A stretch of DNA of 64,000 bases from Actinomycetes bacterium (GTDB lineage: Bacteria; Actinomycetota; Acidimicrobiia; Acidimicrobiales; Ilumatobacteraceae): contig JANYCT010000034.1 in assembly GCA_025360105.1 (NCBI GenBank), forward strand, positions 1 through 64,000, written 5' to 3'. Positions 45,553 through 54,247 of the stretch are shown here, in pieces. A program made the position numbers and the translations under genes. The notes below the pieces were generated by a model. It worked only from the letters and a program-made list of their open reading frames with translations, made no database searches and was not told where the DNA came from. Position 1 is the stretch's first letter, and the number at the start of each line of letters is the position of its first letter.

Positions 45553-46623
45553 ATGGACGACCGAGTCAACCTCATCGTGATCTTCGGCGGACAATCGGCC
45601 GAGCACGATGTCAGCTGCGTCACCGCAACACACGTGCTGCGCGCCGTCGACCAGACCCGCTACCGGATCACACCCATCGGCATCAACCGTGACGGTCAAT
45701 GGCAGCTCGCCACCGCCGCGCTCGCAGCGCTCGCCGCCGGCCCGGCAGCACTCCCCGATCGCCTCGAGGCAACCGGCGAGGAACTGTCGCCCACCCCCAT
45801 GCTCACCGCCGCTGCCTCGGCCGGACCGGTGGTGGTGATCCCGCTGCTGCACGGGCCACTGGGCGAGGACGGCACGGTGCAGGGATTACTCGAACTCATG
45901 GACGTGCCCTACGTGGGCAGCGGCGTGCTGGGTTCGGCCGTTGGAATGGACAAGGCACTCGCCAAGGAGGTGCTCGGGTTCCACGGGATCGCGCAGGCGC
46001 GCTGGGTGAGCCTGCGCGAGCACGAACTCACCCCAACTCGGTTGGTGGCGATCGCTGACGAACTCGGGTTGCCGGTGTTCGTCAAGCCCTCGAACATGGG
46101 CTCGTCAGTCGGCGTGAGCAAGGCCTCCACGATCGAGGAACTGCAGGCGTCGGTCGAGCACGCGCTGAGCTACGACGAGTGGGTGGTCATCGAAGAAGCC
46201 ATCGTCGGGCGAGAGATCGAAGTCGCCGTGCTCGGCAACCTCGACCCACAGGCCAGCGCCCCCGGCGAGATCGTTCCCGGCAAGGACTTCTACGATTACG
46301 AAGACAAGTACCTTGCCGATGGCGCGCAGTTGTTGATCCCTGCACCGCTGACAGAAGCACAGTCCACTGAGGTGCGCGCCCGCGCCGTGCAGGTGTATCA
46401 GGCGCTGCGCTGCGAAGGCCTGGCCCGCGTCGACTTCTTCTTCGAGGAATCAGCGAGAGGTTTTCTCATCAACGAGGTCAACACGATGCCCGGATTCACG
46501 CCCATCTCGATGTACCCGAAGATGTGGCAGCACAGCGGGCTCGCCTACCCCGAACTCGTCGATCGCCTCATCGACCTCGCCTTCGAGCGACACGATCGTC
46601 GTCGCCGAAACACCAAGCGCTGA
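45553..46623 (+). CDS. ddl: D-alanine--D-alanine ligase
   Basis: Makes D-Ala-D-Ala for MurF. 356 residues. IVIFGGQSAEHDVSC starts the domain; the ATP-grasp region has VKPSNMGSSVGVSKAS, the omega-loop Tyr is in YDYEDKYL (typical of D-Ala rather than D-Lac ligases), and metal ligands lie in INEVNTMPGFTPISMYP. It shares a 108-base divergent promoter region with murF, an arrangement that would co-express the two steps. Confidence 0.95.
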   Translation: MDDRVNLIVIFGGQSAEHDVSCVTATHVLRAVDQTRYRITPIGINRDGQWQLATAALAALAAGPAALPDRLEATGEELSPTPMLTAAASAGPVVVIPLLHGPLGEDGTVQGLLELMDVPYVGSGVLGSAVGMDKALAKEVLGFHGIAQARWVSLREHELTPTRLVAIADELGLPVFVKPSNMGSSVGVSKASTIEELQASVEHALSYDEWVVIEEAIVGREIEVAVLGNLDPQASAPGEIVPGKDFYDYEDKYLADGAQLLIPAPLTEAQSTEVRARAVQVYQALRCEGLARVDFFFEESARGFLINEVNTMPGFTPISMYPKMWQHSGLAYPELVDRLIDLAFERHDRRRRNTKR

Positions 46624-46628
46624 AGTCG

Positions 46629-47228
46629 TCAGGGGCGAAGCGCGGCGAGCAGGAACTCGGTGAGCTCTCGGCGGAGTCGGCGTAAGCCCGCCGTGGTGCC
46701 CTGCCATTCGACTGCCGCAAGCGCAGTAGGTTCGGTGGCGATGCCGGTCACCGTCGCATAAGCGAGCGAAACGACCAGACCAGGGTCGGCCTGGCGGAGT
46801 CGGCCGGCGGCCATCTCCTGCTCAAGATAGTCGGTGGCGCGACGCACGAACGGACGCACGCGCATGGTGAGCCGTTCGGCGTGCTCGGGTGACAGGCGAC
46901 TGACTTCGCGCACGAGACCCAACAGCGCCGGACGACGCACGGCCGGACGAAAGACAGCGTTGACCACGGCCTCCACCCTGGCGAGAGGTTCGTCGGGGGC
47001 AGCACGCACGGCGGCTTCGATCACGGCCGCCAACTCGCTGGCAGTCTGCTCGAGCACGGCATCGAGCAGCTCGTCTTTCGACGGAAACCAGTACAGCACG
47101 GTCTGTTTGGCGACGCCGACGACGCCCGCGATGTCGTCGAGCGACACGGCGGCAAAGCCCCGACCCCCGAACAGGTCGACGCTGGCTTCGAGGATCGATG
47201 CTCGTGTCGTGCCTTTTCGGGTAACCAT
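46629..47228 (-). CDS. TetR-family regulator of the acyl-CoA reductase operon
   Basis: 199 residues. The N-terminal helix-turn-helix is ASVDLFGGRGFAAVSLDDIAGVVGVAKQTVLYWFPSKDELL (about residues 12-52), and a helical ligand domain follows. It is divergent from the fatty acyl-CoA reductase gene, with a perfect palindrome between them, so it is probably an autorepressor of both. The family and context suggest an acyl-CoA or fatty acid ligand, which is inference. Confidence 0.9.
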   Translation of the reverse strand: MVTRKGTTRASILEASVDLFGGRGFAAVSLDDIAGVVGVAKQTVLYWFPSKDELLDAVLEQTASELAAVIEAAVRAAPDEPLARVEAVVNAVFRPAVRRPALLGLVREVSRLSPEHAERLTMRVRPFVRRATDYLEQEMAAGRLRQADPGLVVSLAYATVTGIATEPTALAAVEWQGTTAGLRRLRRELTEFLLAALRP

Positions 47229-47230
47229 CG

Positions 47231-47252
47231 CTCTCTACCATATGGTAGAAAG
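47231..47252. promoter_or_regulatory. TetR operator palindrome
   Basis: A perfect 16-bp palindrome, TCTACCATATGGTAGA (47234-47249), extended by CT/AG after one mismatch to span 22 bases. It begins 3 bases beyond the TetR gene start codon and ends 35 bases before the acyl-CoA reductase ATG. The length and symmetry fit a TetR dimer site, and it can block both divergent promoters. Confidence 0.8.
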
Positions 47253-47286
47253 AGACCTGTGAAAACGATTGCGGGGCTGTCACGCC

Positions 47287-49653
47287 ATGATTGCTGAGCA
47301 ACTCGACGGCACACGGATCGCGATCACGGGTTCCACCGGCTTCGTGGGCACGGCGCTCGTGGAGCGGCTGCTCCGTAGCGTGCCGGGTTGTTCGCTGGTG
47401 TTGCTCATTCGCGGCGGCAAGCGCGGCGCCCCCGAACGAGCACGCCGCGAGATCTTCAAAAACGACGCGTTCGACAGGCTGAAGGAGGAACTTCGCGAGA
47501 CGGCCGAGCCCTTTGACGCCATGCTCGAACGACGAGTCATCACCGTCAACGGCGATGTGAGTACTGATGGTCTCGGACTCAGCGAGGCCGACCGCGCCAT
47601 CTTCGCGAGCTGCGATGTGATCATCCACTCGGCCGCCGCCGTCGCGTTCGACTCACCGCTCGACACCGCCGTAGAGATCAACCTGCTCGGGCCCACGCGT
47701 GTGGCTCAGACCCTCAACGACATGAACGTGACCCCGCACCTCGTTGCGGTCAGCACGTGCTACGTGGCCGGCAACCGACGCGGCAACGCGCCCGAGGAAC
47801 TCGTCAGCGAAGGGCCTTTCGATCTCGGCCTCAACTGGCGCAAGGAGGTCGCTGCGGCGCGGCGTCTGCGCAGCGACACCGAGGCAGCGAGCCGCCTGCC
47901 CGAGCAACTACGCGAGTTCCGATCCGACGCACGCAAGGAACTCGGCGCGGCCGGCGCGCCCGCACTCGCCAGCAAGACAGAACACATCCGCGAAAAGTGG
48001 TGCACTGATCAGCTCGTCGAGGCAGGGCGTGCCCGCGCAGCGAGCATCGGTTGGCCCGACGCGTATGCCTACACCAAGGCCCTTGGCGAGCAGGCGTTGA
48101 TGGAGACGAAGGGCAACGTGCCCGTGAGCATCGTTCGCCCGAGCATCATCGAGTCGGCCTTGGCCGAGCCACGGCCTGGCTGGATCCGCGGCTTCCGAAT
48201 GGCCGAGCCCGTGATCATCAGCTACGCCCGCGGTCTGCTCACCCAGTTCCCCGGTGTCCCGGAGGGAACCGTCGACGTGATCCCGGTCGACATCGTTGTC
48301 GCAGCGATCATCGCTGTAGCCGCAATGGGACCCGAGCACGCACCGCGCATCACGCAGGTGGCAAGCGGCGGCATCAACCCGCTCAAGTACAAGACGCTCG
48401 TCGACAACGTGCGCACCTGGTTCACCGAGCATCCGCTATACGACGCCGAGGGTCAGCCCATCGTGGTACCCGAATGGCAGTTCCCGGCGCGCGGCAAGGT
48501 GCAGCAACAGCTCAAGCGGGCCAAGACGGTGGTCACCCGCACCGAGCGAGCCCTGCAGGCGTTGCCGTTGCGCGGCACCCAGGCAACCTGGGCAGCCAAG
48601 CTCGAAGAGCGCAAGCACGACATCGAGCGCGCATACGAGTACGTGCAGCTGTACGGGCTCTACACCGAGTGCGAAGCCATCTATCAGGTCGATAATCTGA
48701 TGAAGGTCTGGGACTCGCTGCCCGCGACCGATCAAGCCGCGTTCAACTGCGATCCGCGCTCGGTCGATTGGCCCAAGTACGTCACCACCATTCACCTGCC
48801 GTCGGTTGTTGCACATGCACGAGTCAAGAGCACCCCGGGCAAGAACCGCAACGACCGCGCCGATCGACTGCGCCGCAATGTGCTGTCACCCGAGCGCCAC
48901 GTGGCCGCCTTCGACCTAGAGAACACGCTGATCTCCAGCAACGTCGTGGAAAGCTTTTCGTTCCTGGCAACGCGACGACTGAACATGCCCGAGCGCATGC
49001 GATATGTACTGCGCACGTTGGCTCAGGCCCCTGGGTTGTCGAGCATGGACCGCAAGGACCGCGCCGATTTCCTGCGCTACTTCTATCGTCGTTACGAAGA
49101 TGCCCCAGTGGCGCAGATCGACGAGGACTCCAAGGATCTGCTCACGCAGTTGATCATCACCAAGAGCTTCCCCGCTGGCATGCGGCGGGTGCGCGAGCAC
49201 CGCGCCCTCGGGCACCGCACGGTGCTCATCACCGGCGCACTCGACTTCGCTGTGGCCGGGCTGAAGCCGTTGTTCGACGAGATCGTCGCGGCGGAGATGA
49301 CTGTACGACCCGACGGCACCTACAGCGGCGAGCTCGCCAAGGTTCCACCCACCGGCGAGACTCGCGCCCAGGTGTTGGCCGACTACTGCAAGGCCGAGGG
49401 CTTCCTGCTCGAAGAATGCGTTGCGTACGCCGACAGCACGTCTGACCTGCCACTGCTGGAATGTGTCGGGTTCCCGGTTGCGGTGAACCCAGAGACCCGC
49501 CTCGCAGCCATCGCTCGAAAGCGTGGTTGGCTCGTCGAGGAATGGGAGAAGGCCCCCGGCGGACCGAGGCCCCTGCTGCCCATCGGCACGATGCTGAGCG
49601 AACGCGAACGCAAGCGAACCTTTGTCGGCAGCGCACCACGGAGCCGTTTCTGA
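47287..49653 (+). CDS. Fatty acyl-CoA reductase fused to HAD domain
   Basis: 788 residues from ATG 47287. An N-terminal FAR-type extended SDR (TGSTGFVG for NADPH at about 14-21; VSTCYVAGN; YAYTKALGEQ with the catalytic Tyr and Lys) is followed by a FAR_C-like helical region (EYVQLYGLYTECEAIYQVDNLMKVW) and a C-terminal HAD-IB domain (about 535-770; VLITGALDFA, VAYADSTSDLPLLE). The HAD nucleophile motif reads DLENT, with Glu in place of the second Asp. FARs reduce long-chain acyl-CoA to aldehyde or alcohol. First gene of a four-gene operon; the next starts with a one-base overlap. Confidence 0.88.
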   Translation: MIAEQLDGTRIAITGSTGFVGTALVERLLRSVPGCSLVLLIRGGKRGAPERARREIFKNDAFDRLKEELRETAEPFDAMLERRVITVNGDVSTDGLGLSEADRAIFASCDVIIHSAAAVAFDSPLDTAVEINLLGPTRVAQTLNDMNVTPHLVAVSTCYVAGNRRGNAPEELVSEGPFDLGLNWRKEVAAARRLRSDTEAASRLPEQLREFRSDARKELGAAGAPALASKTEHIREKWCTDQLVEAGRARAASIGWPDAYAYTKALGEQALMETKGNVPVSIVRPSIIESALAEPRPGWIRGFRMAEPVIISYARGLLTQFPGVPEGTVDVIPVDIVVAAIIAVAAMGPEHAPRITQVASGGINPLKYKTLVDNVRTWFTEHPLYDAEGQPIVVPEWQFPARGKVQQQLKRAKTVVTRTERALQALPLRGTQATWAAKLEERKHDIERAYEYVQLYGLYTECEAIYQVDNLMKVWDSLPATDQAAFNCDPRSVDWPKYVTTIHLPSVVAHARVKSTPGKNRNDRADRLRRNVLSPERHVAAFDLENTLISSNVVESFSFLATRRLNMPERMRYVLRTLAQAPGLSSMDRKDRADFLRYFYRRYEDAPVAQIDEDSKDLLTQLIITKSFPAGMRRVREHRALGHRTVLITGALDFAVAGLKPLFDEIVAAEMTVRPDGTYSGELAKVPPTGETRAQVLADYCKAEGFLLEECVAYADSTSDLPLLECVGFPVAVNPETRLAAIARKRGWLVEEWEKAPGGPRPLLPIGTMLSERERKRTFVGSAPRSRF

Positions 49654-50846
49654 TGAAGGCGCTGCAGGTTTCACGCAAGGTTGCTCGCCTCGGCCTGGCC
49701 CGCATGGTGTCGGCGATCAGCCCCTCGGCCGCCGCTCGCATCGGCCCGATCGAGTTGGTCAACATCGATCCCCCGGAGTCTCTGGGCGAGGGATGGCACC
49801 AGGTGACCACCCGACTCAGCGGCATCTGCGGCAGCGACCTGAGCACCATAGAGGGCCATGCGTCCACCTACTTCGACGACTGGGTGAGCTTCCCGTTCGT
49901 GCCGGGCCATGAGGTGGTCGGCGAGCTCGCTGACGGCACTCGCGTCGTCATCGAACCGGTGCTCGGCCATGCCGCGCGCGGATTTCCATTGCCGTTTCCT
50001 GACGCCGCACCCGGCGACGGCGACGACTACGCCCATCTTGCCCTGCCCCCGCTCGAGCCGGGCATCCAGACCGGCTTCTGTCACAGCACAGGTGGCGGCT
50101 GGAGCACCACGTTCCTGGCGCACGAGAGCCAACTGCATCATGTGCCGTTCGACATGAGCGACGAGGCAGCCGTCATGATCGAGCCCGCGGCCGGTGGCAT
50201 TCACAGTGCGCTGCTGTGCTGGCCGTCGCTGGTCGGTGTCGAGAACCCGATCGTGGCGGTGCTCGGTGCCGGAACCATGGGTCTGTGCGCCATTGCCGGA
50301 CTGCGTCGTTACGTGCCGGGCGTCAAGATCCTCGTCGGTGCGCGCTATCCCCATCAGCAATCGCTGGCGCACAGTATGGGTGCCGACATCGTGGTCGCTC
50401 CGGGCGAATTGGCGCGGGCCGTTCGTCGCGAAATCGGTTGCCACGTGGTGGGCGACTACCTCAGCGGTGGGGCGCACGCCACCATCGACGCGGTAGGCAA
50501 CAGCGGCTCGATCGCCACCTGCCTGCAGATCACCAAGCCTCGCGGCCGCGTCGTGCTGATGGGCATGCCGGCCGAGGTCACCGTGGATCTCACCGGCCTC
50601 TGGCACCGAGAGACCCAGATCGTTGGCGCCTACACCTACGGCACCGAAACCCTGCCCGATGGTTCGCGGCGACGCACGTTCGACTTGGCCATGGACACCG
50701 TGGTTGCCTGCGACATGGCCCGCATGGTGTCGGCCACCTACCCGCTCGATGATTACGAAGATGCCATTTCACACGCTGCCAGCGCCGGGCGCCGCGGCGC
50801 GGTGAAGGTGGCCTTCGATTTACGTTCCACGAAGGAGAAGCACTGA
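49653..50846 (+). CDS. Zinc-type alcohol dehydrogenase (MDR superfamily)
   Basis: 397 residues. The catalytic-zinc segments SGICGSDLSTIEGHA and FVPGHEVVGEL are intact, and the cofactor site is VAVLGAGTMGLCAIAGLRRY. The four-Cys structural zinc loop of classical ADHs is not evident; a Pro/Asp-rich stretch takes its place. It overlaps both neighbours by one base (TGATG), so it is co-translated. A role on the aldehyde or alcohol made by the acyl-CoA reductase is likely but not proven. Confidence 0.85.
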   Translation: MKALQVSRKVARLGLARMVSAISPSAAARIGPIELVNIDPPESLGEGWHQVTTRLSGICGSDLSTIEGHASTYFDDWVSFPFVPGHEVVGELADGTRVVIEPVLGHAARGFPLPFPDAAPGDGDDYAHLALPPLEPGIQTGFCHSTGGGWSTTFLAHESQLHHVPFDMSDEAAVMIEPAAGGIHSALLCWPSLVGVENPIVAVLGAGTMGLCAIAGLRRYVPGVKILVGARYPHQQSLAHSMGADIVVAPGELARAVRREIGCHVVGDYLSGGAHATIDAVGNSGSIATCLQITKPRGRVVLMGMPAEVTVDLTGLWHRETQIVGAYTYGTETLPDGSRRRTFDLAMDTVVACDMARMVSATYPLDDYEDAISHAASAGRRGAVKVAFDLRSTKEKH

Positions 50847-52432
50847 TGCCTCGCCCCGGATTTGTCCTCGAGGTGGACCGCAATACGCCACCGATCATGT
50901 TCTGGCGCGGCGAGGGTTTCAGCCTCGAAAAGCTGCCCGCCGGACGTAGCCGAGTCATCTATGCACCGGAACCCGAGAAGGCGCTCGACGACATCGACGG
51001 CGCCATTCGCCATGCTCTGCTCAATCCGTACGACCACGACCCGCTGCCCGCACTCATGTTTCCCGGCATGAAGCTCACGATCGCATTCGACGATGTCAGC
51101 CTGCCACTCCCCCCGATGCGCCGGCCCGATATCCGCCAACGCGTGATCGAAGCTGTGCTCGACATCGCAGCCGACGCCGGAGTCGACGACGTGCACATCA
51201 TCGCCGCGCTCGCGCTGCACCGGCGCATGACCGAGGCTGAGTTGCGTCACGCCGTCGGTGACCGCGTCTATGACGCATTTGCCCCGCACGGGTTGCTGTA
51301 CCAGCACGACGCCGAAGACCCTGACGCGCTCGAATACCTCGGGGCCACGCCCCAAGGTGAAGACGTAGAGATCAACAAGCGCGCGGCCAACAGCGACCTG
51401 CTCGTGTACGTGAACATCAACCTCGTCGCGATGGATGGCGGCTGGAAGAGCACGGCCACGGGACTCAGCAGCTACAAGAGTCTGCAGCATCATCACAATC
51501 CCAAGACCATGGAGGCCAGCCGCAGCTTCATGGATCAGCACAAGAGCGAGTTGCACAAGAGCAACTGGCGCATGGGCAAGGTGCTCGTGGACAGCGGCGT
51601 GAAGGTGTTCCAGATCGAGACCACGATGAACACCGACACGTTCCCCAAGCCGTTCGACTTCTTGTCCAAGCGCGAGTGGGAATGGAACGCAAAGGATCGC
51701 GCGAGTTTCATCGGCGTGTCGGCCGCGTTGAAGCGCACCCCGAACCGCATGGCGCGCAACATCTTCCACGGCATCGAAGCACCGCACCAGATGACCAGCG
51801 TGCAGGCTGGCGAGGTGGGTGCGGTACACAAGGTGACCACCGAAAACGTGTACCGCCAACAACTCGTCGAGGTGCAGGGCCAGACCGACATCCTCACGAT
51901 GGGTATTCCCTACATCTGCCCCTACAACGTGAACTCGATCATGAATCCGATCCTGGTGATGTGCATGGGCTTGGGCTATCTCTTCAACATGTACCGCGGC
52001 ATGCCGCTGGTGCGCGAGGGCGGCGTGGTGATCATGACGCATCCCACACCCATCGAGTTCAATCCAGTGCACCATCCGAGCTACATCGACTTTTTCGAAC
52101 AGGTGCTCAGCGAGACCACTGACCCGTATGTGATGAGTCAGAAGTATGAGAAGTCCTTTGCCGAAGACGAGTGGTACAAGCACCTCTATCGCACCGGCCA
52201 CGCCTACCACGGCGTGCACCCGTTCTACATGTGGTACTGGGGCAGCCACGGGATGCAGCATTGCAGCCGCGTGATCATCGTCGGCGGCGATGTGAAAGCC
52301 GTGCGCCGCCTTGGTTTCACGCCGGCCTCCACCATGGACGACGCGTTCGAGATTGCATCCGATGTGGTCGGCCGTACCCCCACCATCAGCCACCTGCACG
52401 CACCACCGCTCATGGTGTGCGACGTGAAATGA
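50846..52432 (+). CDS. LarA-like (DUF2088) protein
   Basis: 528 residues. The N-terminal half resembles the lactate racemase N-domain: FDDVSLPLPPM, AALALHRRMTEAEL (a His near the LarA catalytic His) and GGWKSTATGLSSYKS with a Lys near the cofactor-attachment Lys. In LarA these hold a nickel-pincer cofactor made by LarB, LarC and LarE; none of those genes is in the window. The C-terminal half is rich in aromatic residues and His. The substrate is unknown; its place between an alcohol dehydrogenase and an acyltransferase suggests a hydroxy-acid or hydroxy-lipid intermediate. Confidence 0.75.
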   Translation: MPRPGFVLEVDRNTPPIMFWRGEGFSLEKLPAGRSRVIYAPEPEKALDDIDGAIRHALLNPYDHDPLPALMFPGMKLTIAFDDVSLPLPPMRRPDIRQRVIEAVLDIAADAGVDDVHIIAALALHRRMTEAELRHAVGDRVYDAFAPHGLLYQHDAEDPDALEYLGATPQGEDVEINKRAANSDLLVYVNINLVAMDGGWKSTATGLSSYKSLQHHHNPKTMEASRSFMDQHKSELHKSNWRMGKVLVDSGVKVFQIETTMNTDTFPKPFDFLSKREWEWNAKDRASFIGVSAALKRTPNRMARNIFHGIEAPHQMTSVQAGEVGAVHKVTTENVYRQQLVEVQGQTDILTMGIPYICPYNVNSIMNPILVMCMGLGYLFNMYRGMPLVREGGVVIMTHPTPIEFNPVHHPSYIDFFEQVLSETTDPYVMSQKYEKSFAEDEWYKHLYRTGHAYHGVHPFYMWYWGSHGMQHCSRVIIVGGDVKAVRRLGFTPASTMDDAFEIASDVVGRTPTISHLHAPPLMVCDVK

Positions 52433-52442
52433 GCCGTCTCTG

Positions 52443-53465
52443 ATGGGCAAGCGCGACGATGCCATTCGCAATGTCACCGGCATCCGCCGCGCCGCGCGCG
52501 CCGCTGGATACGTGGAGTCCGTTGTCAACAGGGCCTTCAAACCGGTGTCGTCGAAGGGCTTTCCGTATCGCAAGCCCAACGTGCCGCGCGGCGTGGTCGT
52601 GCCGCGCGAACCATCCACGCTCGGTGCCGACTTCGAGACGGCGTGGGCGCGTAAATATCCCGCACGTCTCGGACGTGCGATGCTCACCCAGGGACCGATG
52701 CGTTGGCTCACCAAGGCCGTGGCCGCACCCACCGTGAAGGGCGCAGACCGACTTGAGGACCTGCGCATGCTCGAAACGCCACCGCCGCTCATCTTCACAC
52801 CCAACCATCACAGCCACCTCGATACCCCACTGTCGATTTATGCGATCCCCGAGCCATGGCGACACAAACTCGTAGTGGCTGCGGCCGCCGACTACTTCTT
52901 CACCACTCGCACCAAGGGCGGCGCCGCAGCGTTGGTCCTCAACGCGCTGCCCATCGATCGCGAAACCACCGGACGCAAGTCAGCCGATCAGATTCGCGAT
53001 CTCATGGCCGATGGTTGGAGTCTGCTCATCTATCCCGAGGGTGGCCGCTCCCCCGACGGTTGGGGGCAGGACTTCAAGGGCGGGGCCGCGTATCTCTCTG
53101 CGCGCACCGGCGCCGCGGTCGTGCCGATGTTCATTGATGGCACCGGGCCGATCTACGGCAAGGGGATGAAGCGTCCCAAGCCGGGTCGCACCACGGTGGT
53201 GTTCGGCAGCCCGTTGCGCGCCGAACCCGACGAGAACACACGCCGGTTCAACGCCCGCATCGAGTCGGCGGTGATGTTGCTCGGCGACGAGACGCTCACC
53301 GACTACTGGACCGCGCGTCGCAACGCCGCATCGGGGGCCAGCCCGCGCCTCACCGGACCCGAATACAACAGTTGGCGGCGCGAGTGGGCGCTCGGCGAGC
53401 GTCGTCAACTCGGCGATGCAGGTCTGCGTCGACGCCAGAAGCGCCGCTGGCCCGACATCGGCTGA
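52443..53465 (+). CDS. PlsC-type lysophospholipid acyltransferase
   Basis: 340 residues. The acyltransferase motif H-x4-D is in PNHHSHLDTPL, the second motif in LIYPEGGRSPDGWG and the third in VVPMFIDGTGPIYGKG. It transfers an acyl group from acyl-CoA or acyl-ACP to a lysophospholipid or another alcohol. Basic N-terminal 60 residues may sit on the membrane. Last gene of the TetR-controlled operon (10-base gap), followed by a hairpin. Confidence 0.88.
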   Translation: MGKRDDAIRNVTGIRRAARAAGYVESVVNRAFKPVSSKGFPYRKPNVPRGVVVPREPSTLGADFETAWARKYPARLGRAMLTQGPMRWLTKAVAAPTVKGADRLEDLRMLETPPPLIFTPNHHSHLDTPLSIYAIPEPWRHKLVVAAAADYFFTTRTKGGAAALVLNALPIDRETTGRKSADQIRDLMADGWSLLIYPEGGRSPDGWGQDFKGGAAYLSARTGAAVVPMFIDGTGPIYGKGMKRPKPGRTTVVFGSPLRAEPDENTRRFNARIESAVMLLGDETLTDYWTARRNAASGASPRLTGPEYNSWRREWALGERRQLGDAGLRRRQKRRWPDIG

Positions 53466-53482
53466 CCTGCACCGATGTCTGC

Positions 53483-53523
53483 GTGAATGGTCAGCGCATG
53501 TGTACGTTGCGCTCAGCATTCAC
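53483..53523. terminator. Two-tier hairpin after PlsC operon
   Basis: Outer stem GTGAATG/CATTCAC (7 bp) and inner stem AGCGCA/TGCGCT (6 bp), with 3-base internal loops on each side. It lies between the convergent PlsC-type gene (ends 53465) and the LysM gene (ends 53558), so it may serve both. There is no T-run. Confidence 0.6.
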
Positions 53524-53557
53524 CGACCCTCAGCAAAGCAGAACCTCCCCGTGTGGA

Positions 53558-54187
53558 CTAGCCGGTTTTGGTGGGGAGCTTGATCTTGAGGCCTTTGTAG
53601 ATGAGGTGGTTGGCGTCGGCCCAACCGTTCACTGCGACGATCGCTGCGACGGTGGTGCCGTTCTTGGTCGCGATGCGCGACAGCGTGTCACCGTCGACAA
53701 CGACGTAGGTGCCGCCGGCCGACGCGTTGACCGTAGTGGTGGTCTGCGTAGGCGTCGCTCGGGGCGCCGTTGTGGCGGTCGTCGAACCACCAGTCGAACC
53801 ACCGGCTACTGGGGGAGTAGCTCCCGGCGGAATTTTGATCTTCAGCCCGGGGTAGATGAGGTGTGTCACTCCGTCGGCCCAGGTGTTGTAATCGGCAATA
53901 CCCTGCGCGGTCACGCCGTACTTTTTGGCGATGCGCACAAGAATGTCGCCGGAGAGGACGGTGTATTCCTGCTCGCCGGCGACGGTCGCGGTGGGGTCGC
54001 CGGGCTGAGCCACCTGTGTCGTAGATGGCACAGTGCTGGTGAGAATGGGCACGGCGGTGATGTAGTCCGGAGCGCTCATTTTGATCGTGGTGACGGGCGA
54101 TGCGCCGCTGCCGCCGCTGCTGCCGCATGCGGAGACGCCAACCACCGTCAGCGCGCTGACACCTATCAATAGAACTCGTGACTTCAT
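53558..54187 (-). CDS. LysM-domain lipoprotein
   Basis: 209 residues. A lipoprotein signal peptide ends at the lipobox VSAC with a Gly/Ser linker. Two LysM domains (about 73-120, EYTVLSGDILVRIAKKYGV...YPGLKIKIP; and about 160-207, TYVVVDGDTLSRIATKNGT...YKGLKIKLP) bind peptidoglycan glycans. A Thr/Ala-rich linker joins them. No catalytic domain is attached, so it likely acts as a wall-binding adaptor. Confidence 0.9.
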   Translation of the reverse strand: MKSRVLLIGVSALTVVGVSACGSSGGSGASPVTTIKMSAPDYITAVPILTSTVPSTTQVAQPGDPTATVAGEQEYTVLSGDILVRIAKKYGVTAQGIADYNTWADGVTHLIYPGLKIKIPPGATPPVAGGSTGGSTTATTAPRATPTQTTTTVNASAGGTYVVVDGDTLSRIATKNGTTVAAIVAVNGWADANHLIYKGLKIKLPTKTG

Positions 54188-54247
54188 GGGCGAGAGTTTA
54201 GGGCTCTGGTCGCCGAAAGGGCAGTCACCACAGACCGAGCAGCCTGC

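Noticed and set aside
49461-49652. N-terminal extension of the alcohol dehydrogenase in the ORF track
   Set aside because: It lies over the conserved end of the FAR-HAD gene in another frame; ATG 49653 with one-base overlap is the better start.
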